From contig JABLXW010000004.1 of the NCBI GenBank assembly GCA_013177945.1, positions 1 through 64,000 of the forward strand: 64,000 nucleotides of DNA, read 5' to 3'. This DNA is from Bacillota bacterium (GTDB taxonomy: Bacteria > Bacillota > DSM-12270 > Thermacetogeniales > Thermacetogeniaceae). Shown here piece after piece: positions 16,872-26,363 of the stretch; the first letter of the stretch is position 1; each line of letters opens with the position of its first letter. A program made the position numbers and the translations under genes. Under the pieces are notes generated by a model, which saw nothing but the letters and a program-made list of their open reading frames with translations, made no database searches and was not told the origin of the DNA.

Positions 16872-18113
16872 TCAACTGCGCAGGATGGCGTCCGTCATGC
16901 GCGCCACCCGCACCATCTCCTTCACGTCGTGGACGCGTACAATGGCAGCACCCTGGCTGATCCCCCACGCAACTGTGGCCGCCGTCCCCTCCAGCCTTTG
17001 ATCAACGGGAAGGTTCAAAGTGTTCCCGATTACCGATTTTCTGGAGGTGCCGAGCAGAATCGGCTTCCCGAGGGAGCGGAGTTCCCCCAAGCGGCGCAAA
17101 ACCTCCAGGTTCTGTTCCGTTGTTTTTCCAAAACCGATTCCGGGGTCGATAACGATCTGTTCGGGCCGCACCCCGGCGGCCTCGGCAATCTTGATGCTGC
17201 GCCGGAGGTAGCGAATGATATCCCCCATCAGATCCCGGTACTCGTAGCCGTGCTGGTTGTGCATGAGGATCACAGGAACATCATGGCTTGCGGCAACTTC
17301 CGCGAGATCGGGATCGTACTGGAGGCCCCAAACATCATTGATCATGTGCGCACCGGCCTTGAGGACGGCGCGGGCCGTCTCGGCCTTGTAGGTATCTACA
17401 GAAATGGGGACTTCCAGCTCCTCCAGGAGCTTCTCGAGGACCGGCATAATCCTCCTGATTTCCTCCGCTGCGGGAAGAGGCTCCCAGGACCGCGCCCGGG
17501 CGGAGTCGCCGTAGGCGGCCGGATTTGCCTGGAGGCGGGTCGACTCACCCCCCAGGTCGATGATGTCCGCCCCTTCTTCAACCATCCTTCTGGCATGGGC
17601 AACAGCCGCCTCAACCTCGGTAAATTTCCCCCCATCTGAAAAGGAGTCGGGTGTAACGTTGAGAATCCCCATGATCAGGGTGCGCTCTCCTAAAGGGAGG
17701 GAAAGGTCGCGGCAGCGCAAACGGATGGCCTCTTTTCGCTCCAGGTTATCCAGAACATCCTTAATCTCCTGGGCAAGGCGGGACAGGCCAAAGGGCTGCA
17801 TCCGGAGCTTCTGGCAGAGCTGGTCATACTGCTTCAAGGTTCCCATGAGGAGCACGTCGGTGGTCTCCACAGCAAGGTGTACGGCCTCCCGGTGGATCGC
17901 TGCTTCTCCTCCCCGGGAGAGCATTTCCTGCTTCAGGATGTTGGCAGCCCGGGTGGGCAGGTTTTCAATTCTGAGGACACGATGCACCGCCTTCGGAACC
18001 ATCCAGGTGACACCCCCGGCATCGGCCCCAACTGCCCGGATGGCGCGGCGCGCCTCTTCCCGATCGCTGATCCCTATCACCCGAACGTTGTGCAGTTCGT
18101 AATATTCCATCAT
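16872..18113 (-). CDS. folP: Dihydropteroate synthase with N-terminal extension
   Basis: Joins p-aminobenzoate to the pterin, the sulfonamide target. About 413 aa, longer than the usual 260-290. Residues 1-140 are an extension of unknown role. The TIM barrel begins at TLIMGILNVTPDSFSDGG and contains DIIDLGGESTR, ISVDTYKAE, MINDVWG and IDPGIGFGKT. After STR the normal PG turn is replaced by an insertion of about 16 residues (near 194-211) in the pABA/sulfonamide loop. The start is ATG at 18113 or the adjacent ATG. It follows the HD-domain gene closely. Confidence 0.93.
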   Translation of the reverse strand: MMEYYELHNVRVIGISDREEARRAIRAVGADAGGVTWMVPKAVHRVLRIENLPTRAANILKQEMLSRGGEAAIHREAVHLAVETTDVLLMGTLKQYDQLCQKLRMQPFGLSRLAQEIKDVLDNLERKEAIRLRCRDLSLPLGERTLIMGILNVTPDSFSDGGKFTEVEAAVAHARRMVEEGADIIDLGGESTRLQANPAAYGDSARARSWEPLPAAEEIRRIMPVLEKLLEELEVPISVDTYKAETARAVLKAGAHMINDVWGLQYDPDLAEVAASHDVPVILMHNQHGYEYRDLMGDIIRYLRRSIKIAEAAGVRPEQIVIDPGIGFGKTTEQNLEVLRRLGELRSLGKPILLGTSRKSVIGNTLNLPVDQRLEGTAATVAWGISQGAAIVRVHDVKEMVRVARMTDAILRS

Positions 18114-18130
18114 CCACCACCCCCGCCGGG

Positions 18131-18655
18131 CTAGTAAATCAGAACAAGATTGCCCGTTTCCATGGTGGGAAACTTGTAGCACTTATCCTGGACGCTGCAC
18201 TCGTGGCAGGCGCGCGAAAGGTTATCGGCCCTGTGGAGGATTTCCCCGAGCCTGGTCATCTGGGTGCGCTGCTCGCGGTGCTCGTAAATGGCCTGGGTAA
18301 TCACCCTGATTTCCCCGGGCGTAAACCCCGCTCTGGGAAGAATCTGTCCGGCCAGCTCCGCTCCCAGCGGGGCGTGGTCCTCCCCGCTCTCGTACTCCTG
18401 CCAGCGTCCGATATCGTGCAAGATCCCTGCCGCGTAGATTACCTCCTTGGCCGCATGCGGACCGCTCAATTGATTTTCCTGAATGAACTGACGAAGATCT
18501 CCCGATTCCAGCATCAGAATGTAGGCGATCCTTGCCACATCGACGAAATGCTGGAGGTCGTGTTTGCAGAACTCCCGGTCTCTTTCCGCCCTTTTATTTT
18601 TCCCAAGACACTCCTGAAATAAAGGATCCCGAACAATCGCGTCTATCCTCTCCAT
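18131..18655 (-). CDS. HD-domain phosphohydrolase
   Basis: 174 aa. An HD superfamily metal site is visible in CKHDLQHFVDVARIAY and AAGILHDIGRWQEY, with a further His in AIYEHREQ. The C-terminus has a cysteine cluster, RACHECSVQDKCYKF, that could bind metal. It opens the folP-folB-folK unit. A role in pterin or nucleotide processing is possible from context but not shown. The start at 18655 follows the promoter at 18688-18717. Confidence 0.8.
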   Translation of the reverse strand: MERIDAIVRDPLFQECLGKNKRAERDREFCKHDLQHFVDVARIAYILMLESGDLRQFIQENQLSGPHAAKEVIYAAGILHDIGRWQEYESGEDHAPLGAELAGQILPRAGFTPGEIRVITQAIYEHREQRTQMTRLGEILHRADNLSRACHECSVQDKCYKFPTMETGNLVLIY

Positions 18656-18687
18656 ACCAACTCTCCTTAATTTTTTAATACGACACT

Positions 18688-18717
18688 ATTATAACCAGAA
18701 CTTTTTTCACCCTGCAA
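18688..18717 (-). promoter_or_regulatory. Promoter for HD-folP-folB-folK
   Basis: The minus strand has TTGCAG (18717-18712), an 18-bp spacer and TATAAT (18693-18688), about 30 bp ahead of the HD gene and after the fhs terminator. Confidence 0.55.
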
Positions 18718-18741
18718 CAGAATTATCCTCCTCTCTCAAGC

Positions 18742-18775
18742 AAAAAAAGCCCCGGGTGCAATACCCGAGGCTTTT
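18742..18775 (-). terminator. Terminator of fhs
   Basis: The minus strand has a 9-bp GC-rich stem (arms 18771-18763 and 18757-18749, one G-U pair) with a 5-nt loop, followed by seven U residues (18748-18742). It begins about 20 nt after the fhs stop codon. Confidence 0.85.
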
Positions 18776-18794
18776 AGAAATTCTCTGTTGGCTT

Positions 18795-20548
18795 TTAGAA
18801 GAGGCCCTTCACGACACCGGTCTCCACATCGACATCGATTCTCCGGAAGGCCGGGTCGGAGGCGGTGCCGGGGATCAGCCTGATCTCGCCGCAGACGGGC
18901 ACCAGGAACTTGGCGCCGGCGAAGACCAGGACGTCGCGGACCGGCAGCATCCAGCCCTTGGGTACGCCTTTCAGGTTCGGGTCGTGGGTCAGGCTCAGGT
19001 GGGTCTTGGCCACCATCGTGTAGAAGTCGGGGTACCTCTTCTGCATTTCCCTGGCCTTGGCTTCCGCAGCGGGCTGCCAGATCACGCCGTCGGCGCCGTA
19101 AATCTCCTTCGCGATGAGCTCAACCCGCTCCATGAAGGGCATTTCCAGCGGGTAGAGGAACTTGAAGTCGACCTCTTCCTCGCAGGCGTCGATGACGGCA
19201 TCGGCAAGCTCCAGCGCGCCGTCCCCGCCGTAGCGCCAGTGGTTGGACACCGCGCAGCGGGCTCCTGCCTGCTCGACGATCCGCTTGATGAGCTTGTGCT
19301 CTTCTGCGGTGTCGGTGGGGAAGCTGTTGATGCAGACAACCGGCTTGACCCCGGATTTCTTGACGATGCCGATGTGGTGCAGCAGGTTCTCGCAGCCCTT
19401 CTCGACGAGCGGGAGGTTCTCGGTCTTGTAGGCCTCATCAAGCGGCCGGCCGGGAACCACAGCAGGTCCTCCACCGTGCATCTTCATGCTTCTGACGGAG
19501 GTGACAATGATCGAGACGTTGGGCTTGAGTCCGCTGTGGCGGCACTTCACGTTCCAGAACTTCTCGAATCCGATGTCGCAGCCGAATCCGCTCTCGGTGC
19601 AGTGGTAGTCAAACAGCTTGAGGCCAACCCGGTCGGCAATGATGGAGGCTGGCCGACGGCGATGTTGGCGAAGGGCCCGGCGTGCACCATCACGGGCTGG
19701 TACTCTGCAGTCCAGCAGAGGGTTGGGTTGATGGACTCCCGCATGATGGCGGTCATGGCGCCGGCCACTTCCAGGTCTCCGGTCGTGATCGGGTTCCCCT
19801 GGCGGTCGTAGGCCACCACGATCCGCTCCAGGCTCTCCCGGAGGTCCTTGAGGTCGCGCACCATCGCCAGGATGGCCATGATCTCCGAGGCCACGGTGAC
19901 CATGAATCCGGACTGCATCAGGAAGCCGTCCATCTCGGTGCCGAGACCGACAATGATGTTCCTCAAGCACTGGGCGCCGAGGTCCATCACCCATCTCTGC
20001 TCGATCTTCTTGGGATGGATGTTAAGCCGTCGCAGGCCGCGCTTTGCCAGCTCTTCATCGGTGTAGTTTGCCTCGTGCTGCATCCGGGCGTTGAGGGCGA
20101 CCATCATCAGGTTGTGGGCGTTCATGATGTTGTTGATGTCGCCGGTCAGGCCCAGCGAAAACTCGGTCATCGGGATGAGGAGGGCGTTGCCCCCGCCGGC
20201 TGCGGTACCCTTGATGTTGAAGGTCGGGGCGCCTGAAGGCTGGCGGATGGCGCCGCCCACGCTCTTGCCCCGCTTGGCAAGGCCCTCGATGATCCCCAGG
20301 GTTGTCGTGGTCTTGCCCTCGCCCAGGGGGGTGGGTGTGATTGCGGTAATCTCAATGTACTTTCCGTCAGGCTTGTCCTTCAAACGCTCCAGGATCTTCA
20401 TGTAGTCGAGCCTGGATACCCTGCCGTAGGGAATGACCTCGTCTTTTTCCAGCCCCAGCTTATCGGCCACTTCATAGGGTTTCGGCATGTTTTTCTCGGC
20501 TTCTACGGCAATCTCCCAGTCCGCCATCTTTGTTGAATCCCAAGGCAT
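18795..20548 (-). pseudogene. fhs: Formate-tetrahydrofolate ligase, interrupted by a frameshift
   Basis: Makes 10-formyl-THF from formate, ATP and THF in the methyl branch of the Wood-Ljungdahl pathway. The N-terminal frame (20548 to about 19649) has the P-loop [13 protein letters not shown] and [10 protein letters not shown]. The C-terminal frame resumes directly with [14 protein letters not shown] and runs to GVVKGLF. The total is 1754 nt, one base short of 585 codons, so a single base is missing near 19648 (CAGCC where CAGNCC is expected). The two halves fit a full-length enzyme of about 584 aa. Codon use is biased as in a highly expressed gene, so a sequencing error or a very recent mutation is more likely than decay. 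ATG at 20548 has an AAGGGGGATGA site. Confidence 0.9.
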
Positions 20549-20965
20549 TAAATATCATCCCCCTTTTGATTAATGTTTTACTTGAGTGAATTCCAAAAAA
20601 ACTTCTGGATAAAACCCCCGGCCCCTGCCGGTAAAACCTCCCGAGCAACACCCCCCCTTTTTTTTAAAAAAAACTTACATCCTGGTTACAGCCTCTTCCC
20701 GAAAGGTTCTGGTGTAACCAATAAGGCGCCCCGCATGCTCTGTGGACGGCAAAAAAGAACCCCTGCTCCGGCCTGTCCACTTGCCGCGAAGCAGTAAAAT
20801 TAAACGTATCGACCATTTTGAAGATCTGAGCTGTGAAATCTTGAAGGGTATGGGAAGGATTAAAAATGCTGGCTGGTGGGGAAAGTAATGCAGCAACCCC
20901 TTTTGCAGTCCACATAGTGCTTTTAATATATTCGCCGTTGCTTTATATTTTCCTGCTGACGCTAT
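20549..20965 (-). promoter_or_regulatory. Long upstream region of fhs with hairpin
   Basis: A stretch of 417 nt without a credible gene. On the minus strand a hairpin with arms GGTTACA (20719-20713) and TGTAACC (20690-20684) is followed by an A/T block (eight T then eight A, 20658-20673) and seven G. This could be a weak terminator or attenuator in the fhs leader. No THF riboswitch, T-box or consensus promoter was recognised. Confidence 0.35.
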
Positions 20966-21012
20966 AGAAAAAAAATTAAAAACCCCCTGGTTCTATTCGT
21001 AAATCCAGGGGG
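20966..21012 (-). terminator. Terminator of ndk
   Basis: The minus strand has CCCCCTGG (21012-21005) and CCAGGGGG (20990-20983) as a perfect 8-bp stem, followed by a U-rich tract to 20966. The left arm is inside the ndk coding end, so the stop codon lies in the loop. Confidence 0.85.
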
Positions 21013-21442
21013 CAAGGCTCAACGAGTAATCGAACAGCTCTTCTTCCCGGAAAAACAACGGAATTTCCCGCGCCGCGCTGGCCGGGGAATCAGAGCCGTG
21101 CACAAGATTCCGCCCGATATCAATCCCGTAGGAGCCCCTGATGGTTCCCGCCGCCGCGCGGGCGGGGTCGGTTGCGCCCATCATCTCCCGGACCAGGCTG
21201 ATGCAGTTGCGGCCCTCCAGAACCATTACCACAACCGGGCCCGATGTAATAAACTGCACCAGCCCCTGAAAAAAGGGTTTATCCCGGTGTTCGGCGTAGT
21301 GCCGGGCCGCAAGCTCCGGAGTAATCCAGACCATCTTCAGGCCCACAATTTTCAGGCCCCGGCGCTCAAAAGCCCTGATCACCTCCCCAACCAGCTGGCG
21401 CTGGACCCCATCAGGCTTCACCATGACAAAGGTTCTTTCCAC
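20993..21442 (-). CDS. ndk: Nucleoside diphosphate kinase
   Basis: Transfers gamma-phosphate between nucleotides via a phosphohistidine. 149 aa. [11 protein letters not shown] opens the fold, and the active-site histidine is in [12 protein letters not shown]. It follows ftsH by about 21 nt and is closed by its own terminator overlapping the stop codon. Confidence 0.97.
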   Translation of the reverse strand: MERTFVMVKPDGVQRQLVGEVIRAFERRGLKIVGLKMVWITPELAARHYAEHRDKPFFQGLVQFITSGPVVVMVLEGRNCISLVREMMGATDPARAAAGTIRGSYGIDIGRNLVHGSDSPASAAREIPLFFREEELFDYSLSLAPWIYE

Positions 21443-21463
21443 CAGACGCTTCCCCTTTCTCTT

Positions 21464-23281
21464 TTAAGCCTCTTGCATCAAAAGCTGAAATTCGCTTGCT
21501 TCAATCGTCTCCTTTTCCAGGAGAGTGTTTGCAACCAGATGCAGTTTATTGATGTGCTGCTCCAACAGGCTTTTCGCCTTCTGATAGCACTTCTCGATGA
21601 TCTGGCGCGCCTCCTTATCAATGGAGAAGGCGATGGCTTCGCTGTAGTTCCGGTCGCGCGCCAGGTCCCGCCCCAGGAAAACCTGCTCCTGACGGCGCCC
21701 GAAGGTGAGGGGGCCGAGTTCCTCGGACATTCCGTATTCCGTGATCATCTTCCGGACGAGCTCGGTCGCCCGCTCCAGGTCGTTCTGGGCGCCGGTGCTG
21801 ATTTCCTTGAGGACCAGGCTCTCCGCAACACGCCCTCCCAGGAGGGTGGTGATTTCATCCAAAAGCCGGGACTTCGTCACGTAGTGGCGGTCCTCGGTGG
21901 GCAGGAGCAGGGTGTAGCCCCCGGCCCTCCCCCGCGGAATGATGGAAATCTTGTGCACCGGATCGGTGTGGGGAAGGAGGCTCCCCACCACCGCGTGCCC
22001 CGCCTCGTGGTAGGCCACCAGCCTCTTTTCCGTTTCGCTCATGACGCGGGACTTCTTTTCGGGCCCCGCGATCACCCGCTCGATGGAGTCCTCCAGTTCC
22101 TTCATGGTGATCTTCTTTTTGCCCCGGCGGGCCGCCAGCAGGGCGGCCTCGTTCACCATATTGGCGAGGTCGGCGCCGGTGAAGCCCGGCGTCCGGCGGG
22201 CAAGAACCTCCAGCTCCACATCTTCGGCGAGGGGTTTTCCCTTCAGGTGCACCTGGAGGATCTCTCGCCTGCCCTGGAGATCGGGGCGGTCCACAACGAT
22301 CTGGCGGTCAAAGCGCCCTGGCCGCAGTAGGGCGGGATCCAGAATATCGGGCCGGTTCGTTGCGGCAATGATGATGATCCCCTCGTTGGCGCTGAATCCA
22401 TCCATTTCAACAAGCAGCTGGTTCAGGGTCTGCTCCCGCTCATCATGGCCCCCTCCCAGGCCGGCGCCCCGGTGCCGCCCGACCGCGTCGATTTCGTCCA
22501 CAAAAACGATGCAGGGGGCGTTTTTCTTTGCCTGCTCGAAGAGGTCCCGCACCCGGGCGGCTCCCACTCCGACAAACATCTCCACAAAGTCGGAACCGCT
22601 GATGCTGAAGAAAGGGACCCCCGCTTCCCCTGCCACCGCCCGCGCCAGGAGGGTTTTCCCCGTCCCCGGGGGGCCATAGAGGAGAACACCCTTCGGGATC
22701 TTTGCACCCAGTTCGTTGTACTTCTTCGGATCCTTGAGAAATTCGACAATCTCCTGAAGCTCCTCTTTTGCCTCATCAACCCCGGCAACATCGGCAAAAG
22801 TAACCTTCCTCTTGTCAGGATCGAGCAGCCTGGCCCTGCTGCGCCCGAACTGCATCACCCGGTTGCCGCTCCCCTGGGTTTGCTGAAGCATAAAAAAAAC
22901 GAAACCGACGATTAAAATTATGGGGAGAAGGGTCGAAAGGAGGCCTGCCCACCAGGGCGTCCCCTGATGCGGCTGGTAATCAACAACCGTCTCTCCTGCC
23001 AGCACCTTTTCCGCAAGGAGCTGGTGGAGGTTGGAGTCGTGAAAGGGAACGTAGGTGGCAAATTCCTCACCCTCCCTGGTTACTCCCTCAACATGGTAAC
23101 CGTCCTCCCCATTCCCGGTTAACTTCACGCTTTTGATTTTCCCGCTTGCCAGAGATGTATAAAACTGATTATAGGACCAATCCTTGGGATGGGACTGGGG
23201 AGGTACTGCCAGCTTAATTGCCATAACTGCAAAGAGAACGATGACCAGATAAATTAATAAGTTCTTCATGACCCGGCCCAC
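21464..23281 (-). CDS. ftsH: ATP-dependent zinc metalloprotease FtsH
   Basis: A membrane-anchored AAA+ protease for quality control. 605 aa. Transmembrane segments lie near residues 5-23 and 108-133 around an extracytoplasmic loop. Walker A is GPPGTGKT, Walker B is [11 protein letters not shown], and the zinc site is HEAGHA. The start is GTG at 23281, with GGAGGGG about 5 nt upstream; an in-frame ATG follows four codons later. It lies downstream of tilS, but hpt, which usually sits between them, is absent. Confidence 0.97.
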   Translation of the reverse strand: MGRVMKNLLIYLVIVLFAVMAIKLAVPPQSHPKDWSYNQFYTSLASGKIKSVKLTGNGEDGYHVEGVTREGEEFATYVPFHDSNLHQLLAEKVLAGETVVDYQPHQGTPWWAGLLSTLLPIILIVGFVFFMLQQTQGSGNRVMQFGRSRARLLDPDKRKVTFADVAGVDEAKEELQEIVEFLKDPKKYNELGAKIPKGVLLYGPPGTGKTLLARAVAGEAGVPFFSISGSDFVEMFVGVGAARVRDLFEQAKKNAPCIVFVDEIDAVGRHRGAGLGGGHDEREQTLNQLLVEMDGFSANEGIIIIAATNRPDILDPALLRPGRFDRQIVVDRPDLQGRREILQVHLKGKPLAEDVELEVLARRTPGFTGADLANMVNEAALLAARRGKKKITMKELEDSIERVIAGPEKKSRVMSETEKRLVAYHEAGHAVVGSLLPHTDPVHKISIIPRGRAGGYTLLLPTEDRHYVTKSRLLDEITTLLGGRVAESLVLKEISTGAQNDLERATELVRKMITEYGMSEELGPLTFGRRQEQVFLGRDLARDRNYSEAIAFSIDKEARQIIEKCYQKAKSLLEQHINKLHLVANTLLEKETIEASEFQLLMQEA

Positions 23282-23333
23282 TTTACCCCTCCTCTCGCAA
23301 GGATAAAGAGCAAACTCTTCCAGGATTCAAATT

Positions 23334-23363
23334 ATTGTAACACAATTCAGCAGCTTTCTTCAA
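23334..23363 (-). promoter_or_regulatory. Candidate promoter for ftsH
   Basis: The minus strand has TTGAAG (23363-23358), an 18-bp spacer and TACAAT (23339-23334), overlapping the last codons of tilS and about 55 bp ahead of the ftsH start. Confidence 0.4.
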
Positions 23364-24747
23364 TTTCTTTGAGAACTCGTAAGACGAGAACACGCCTGGT
23401 CTGAGGCGTTACTCTGGCCTCCTCGCTTATCCTGTAACCCACCACCCAGTAAACCAGGCCGTTGGAGGCCACAAGGGGGACGCGTTCCCGCTCGGGCCGG
23501 GGAATTTTCAGGTCGCTCAACAGCTTTTTGATCTTTTTCGTTCCTCCCAGGCCCAGAAGCCGAATCCGGTCGCCGGGCCGCCGCGTCCGTACATACAGGG
23601 GCAATTTTATTTTATCATAATCGAAGCAAGCCTGGTACCTCCCGTGCGGCATGAAAGCATAACCGCCTGCCCGGACTTCTGCGTGAAAGGTCAGGCCCAG
23701 GGAGGGAATATCCGTTCTTCCGGGTATCTCCAGCTTCTGAAAAACATCTTTCAATCCGGAAACTGCTCCGGCAGCCCGCTCCATCGCAAAAAAGCGGTAG
23801 CTTTTCCGGAGCCTGACCCCGTGTGGCAGGTGGATTTCTCCCCCCGTGGGCCCATTCGCGAGAAAGGCAAGGGAATCCTCGAGGTGCTGGAAGCCGAGGC
23901 CGCGCAAATCCCCGCCCGCAGCCCGGAATGCCGCACGGAGCAGCCGGCGCCGGAGGGCAAGGGGAAGATGGAGAAAGACCGGGAGGGGAAGCTCCACCTT
24001 TCCGGATTCACAACGCGCCAGACTCTTCAGCAAACCCGCGCTAATCTTTTCCAGAAAGCGGTTCTCCTCCTCCATAATGCCTGCCAGCCTCAAGACCGCC
24101 CGGTTGATGCCGGGGTTGAATTCCCGCCGCAAATAAGGCAAAAGTTCGTGCCGGATCTTGTTCCGGAGGTAAAAAGTTTCCAGGTTGGAGGGATCGGTGC
24201 ACCAGGTGAGGCCCTGCTCCCGGCAATAGGCCTCAATCTCCTCCCTTGTTGCCTCCAGGAGGGGGCGGATGATCATCCCGCGCCGGGCCGGGATTCCGGC
24301 CAAACCGGCAGGCCCCGTGCCGCGCAGAATGTTGAAGACAACCGTCTCAACCTGATCATCCGCATGGTGGCCGACCGCGATCCGCTGGGCACCTGCCTGG
24401 CGCGCCACGTGAAAAAGGAACCGGTAACGCGCCTGGCGCGCTGCCTCTTCGATCCCCAGCTTCCGGAGGGAGGCGAAACGCGCCACCCGGCAGTAGCCTG
24501 TGGTAACGGGAATTCCCCAGCTGTGGGCGATCCTCTGCACAAAGGCGGCCTCCACCCGGGCGCCAGGGCGCAGCAGGTGGTTCAGGTGGGCGACATGCAG
24601 TTTAAGGGAATAATCAGGAGCCAGTTCTTTCAAGATATGGAGCAGGGCCAGGGAGTCCGCTCCTCCTGACACCCCGACAACCACTGTCATTCCCTGCTGA
24701 AGCAGCCGCTTCCGTTCGATAAAATCTCGCACCCTTGCCTGAAGCAT
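23347..24747 (-). CDS. tilS: tRNA(Ile)-lysidine synthase
   Basis: Modifies C34 of tRNA-Ile(CAU) to lysidine so that it reads AUA. About 466 aa. The N-type ATP-pyrophosphatase motif SGGADSLALLH is near residue 30 and the family motif GHHADDQVET follows. A C-terminal substrate-binding domain is present (residues about 370-466). The ATG at 24747 has GGAG 7 nt upstream; its 5' end nearly touches the spoIIE stop. The spoIIE-tilS order is conserved in spore formers. Confidence 0.95.
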   Translation of the reverse strand: MLQARVRDFIERKRLLQQGMTVVVGVSGGADSLALLHILKELAPDYSLKLHVAHLNHLLRPGARVEAAFVQRIAHSWGIPVTTGYCRVARFASLRKLGIEEAARQARYRFLFHVARQAGAQRIAVGHHADDQVETVVFNILRGTGPAGLAGIPARRGMIIRPLLEATREEIEAYCREQGLTWCTDPSNLETFYLRNKIRHELLPYLRREFNPGINRAVLRLAGIMEEENRFLEKISAGLLKSLARCESGKVELPLPVFLHLPLALRRRLLRAAFRAAGGDLRGLGFQHLEDSLAFLANGPTGGEIHLPHGVRLRKSYRFFAMERAAGAVSGLKDVFQKLEIPGRTDIPSLGLTFHAEVRAGGYAFMPHGRYQACFDYDKIKLPLYVRTRRPGDRIRLLGLGGTKKIKKLLSDLKIPRPERERVPLVASNGLVYWVVGYRISEEARVTPQTRRVLVLRVLKEIEESC

Positions 24748-24751
24748 CTTT

Positions 24752-26350
24752 TCACTCCAGTTCCGATTCTCTAAAAAAGCGCGCCACAAGCACTGTCATG
24801 TCATCCCGGTGCTCCGGCCCTCCGGCCCTGAGGGCGCGCTTTAAAACCAGGTCGGCAACCGCCTGGGGATCGTCAAGCTTCAACTCCTTAAGATAAGTAT
24901 AAAGCCATTCCCCCGGCATGATGCCTTCCTGATCCGCCTCCGTAACGCCATCTGTTGCCATCACCAGGAGATCCCCGGAGGAAATCTTTCTCCTCAAGAG
25001 CTGGACCTCAACCTGTTCGAGGATCCCGGCGGGCCAGCAGGGAGACCTGATCACCTCAACGTGCTCCCCTCTTTTCAGGAAGCTGGGAGGTGCCCCCGCC
25101 TTCAAAAAATCCAGAGTTCCGGCTTCAAGCTCGACCAGAGCCAGATCAATCGTTGCCGCGCTTTCTTCACCGCCCCGCAGGAAGAGGGCGGTGTTGACGA
25201 TCCCTGCAGCGGTTTCCGGATCGACTCCGTTCCCCAGCAATTGTTCGAGCATTTTCACCACAATCCTGCTTTCCCGCGCGGCGTTGATCCCCGTTCCCAT
25301 TCCGTCGCTTACGGTGAGCAGGAGGCGGTGAGGCGCCAGCCGGGCAACGGCAAGGCTGTCGCCGCACAGGGGCTCGGCGGGTTTAGAGCGCTGGGAAAAA
25401 CCAATTTCTGCCTGGAGGGGCGCAGCGGGATCGCTCTCCCTCCTTCCCTTCCCAAGCCAGGGGAGCAGGAAAGGAGAGCCAAGGTAAAAAACCAGGGCCG
25501 CAAGGAGGCCGGCCGTAAGGTGCCCGGAGAGTTGCTCCGGGCTCCCGCACACAAAGGAAAAAAGGAGGTTCGCCACAAAGAATCCCAACAGGACGCCGCA
25601 GCGGCCGAAACCCTGGAGCAGCCCCGAAAAAAAACCGGTTCCCGCGTAGAATCCCGCTCTTGGAAGGACCAAAAAAAGGTCGCCCCCCAGAAACAACCCC
25701 AGCAATACACCGGCGCCTGCTCCCCAGCCCGCCCCCCAACCCAGCGCCACCACCAGCAGAATTCCCCGCGCTCCAACCTCCCTGAGCATCGTCGGGCCAA
25801 GCGGGAGATCTCCCAGGCCGCATAAAATTAAAATCAGCCCCAGGAGCGCCTTGAACTCCCGGGGACGGCCCCTGACCCCTTTTAGAATGCAGGCAAAAGG
25901 AATGGTCAGGAGCCCGGCCAGGAGGGACTCACACAAGATTCCCAAAAAAGCCCCGTGCTTGAGCCCCGGGTAAAGAAAAAAACAGCCCTTGACAAGGAGG
26001 TTGACTCCCCCGGCAGCCGCCGCGGGAGGCAGAAAACCCTCGCCGGAAAAACCTCTTACCCGGCGCGCCAGCAGGACTCCTCCCGCGACCGCAAAAACAC
26101 CCGCCAGGGGGGGAACCGGGGCCTCCGACCCGCCCTGCATGATGATGCCGAGCAGCACCCCTCCCAAAACAGGCCAGGGGGTTTGTTCAGAGGCCACAGC
26201 GGAAGCAACCGCAAAGGAGGAGGCAAAGGGGGCGAGGCCGCCCAGGAGAAAGCGGCCGGCAGCTAAACCCAGAACGAATTGCAGGCAGTACTGCAAGATG
26301 GAGCTTTTCCCGAACTGCTTGAAAAGCGCGCGCAGGCTTCCGGCCTTCAT
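24752..26350 (-). CDS. spoIIE: Stage II sporulation protein E, compact form
   Basis: A membrane PP2C-type phosphatase that dephosphorylates SpoIIAA and so activates sigma-F in the forespore. About 532 aa against about 827 in Bacillus. Residues 1-310 form many hydrophobic segments, and residues about 314-532 are the PP2C domain with CGDSLAV, SDGMGTGINAARES and ATDGVTEAD. The central regulatory region of about 250 residues found in Bacillus is missing, with only about 20 residues between membrane and phosphatase parts. The ATG at 26350 has GGGAGATCGGGAAG upstream. A TATAAT and three TTTGTCGG octamers lie upstream. Confidence 0.92.
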   Translation of the reverse strand: MKAGSLRALFKQFGKSSILQYCLQFVLGLAAGRFLLGGLAPFASSFAVASAVASEQTPWPVLGGVLLGIIMQGGSEAPVPPLAGVFAVAGGVLLARRVRGFSGEGFLPPAAAAGGVNLLVKGCFFLYPGLKHGAFLGILCESLLAGLLTIPFACILKGVRGRPREFKALLGLILILCGLGDLPLGPTMLREVGARGILLVVALGWGAGWGAGAGVLLGLFLGGDLFLVLPRAGFYAGTGFFSGLLQGFGRCGVLLGFFVANLLFSFVCGSPEQLSGHLTAGLLAALVFYLGSPFLLPWLGKGRRESDPAAPLQAEIGFSQRSKPAEPLCGDSLAVARLAPHRLLLTVSDGMGTGINAARESRIVVKMLEQLLGNGVDPETAAGIVNTALFLRGGEESAATIDLALVELEAGTLDFLKAGAPPSFLKRGEHVEVIRSPCWPAGILEQVEVQLLRRKISSGDLLVMATDGVTEADQEGIMPGEWLYTYLKELKLDDPQAVADLVLKRALRAGGPEHRDDMTVLVARFFRESELE

Positions 26351-26363
26351 TCTTCCCGATCTC

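Noticed and set aside
18756-19811. Plus-strand frame of 351 codons opposite fhs
   Set aside because: It mirrors the codon-biased fhs gene, has low-complexity His/Asp/Gly composition and no recognisable domain.
20651-20673. C7-T8-A8 block upstream of fhs as a terminator
   Set aside because: The A8/T8 palindrome has no GC stem and could not terminate efficiently; it may be a simple low-complexity tract.
20549-20965. THF riboswitch or T-box in the fhs leader
   Set aside because: Neither the folT-type core nor a T-box GGTGG antiterminator bulge could be found by eye.
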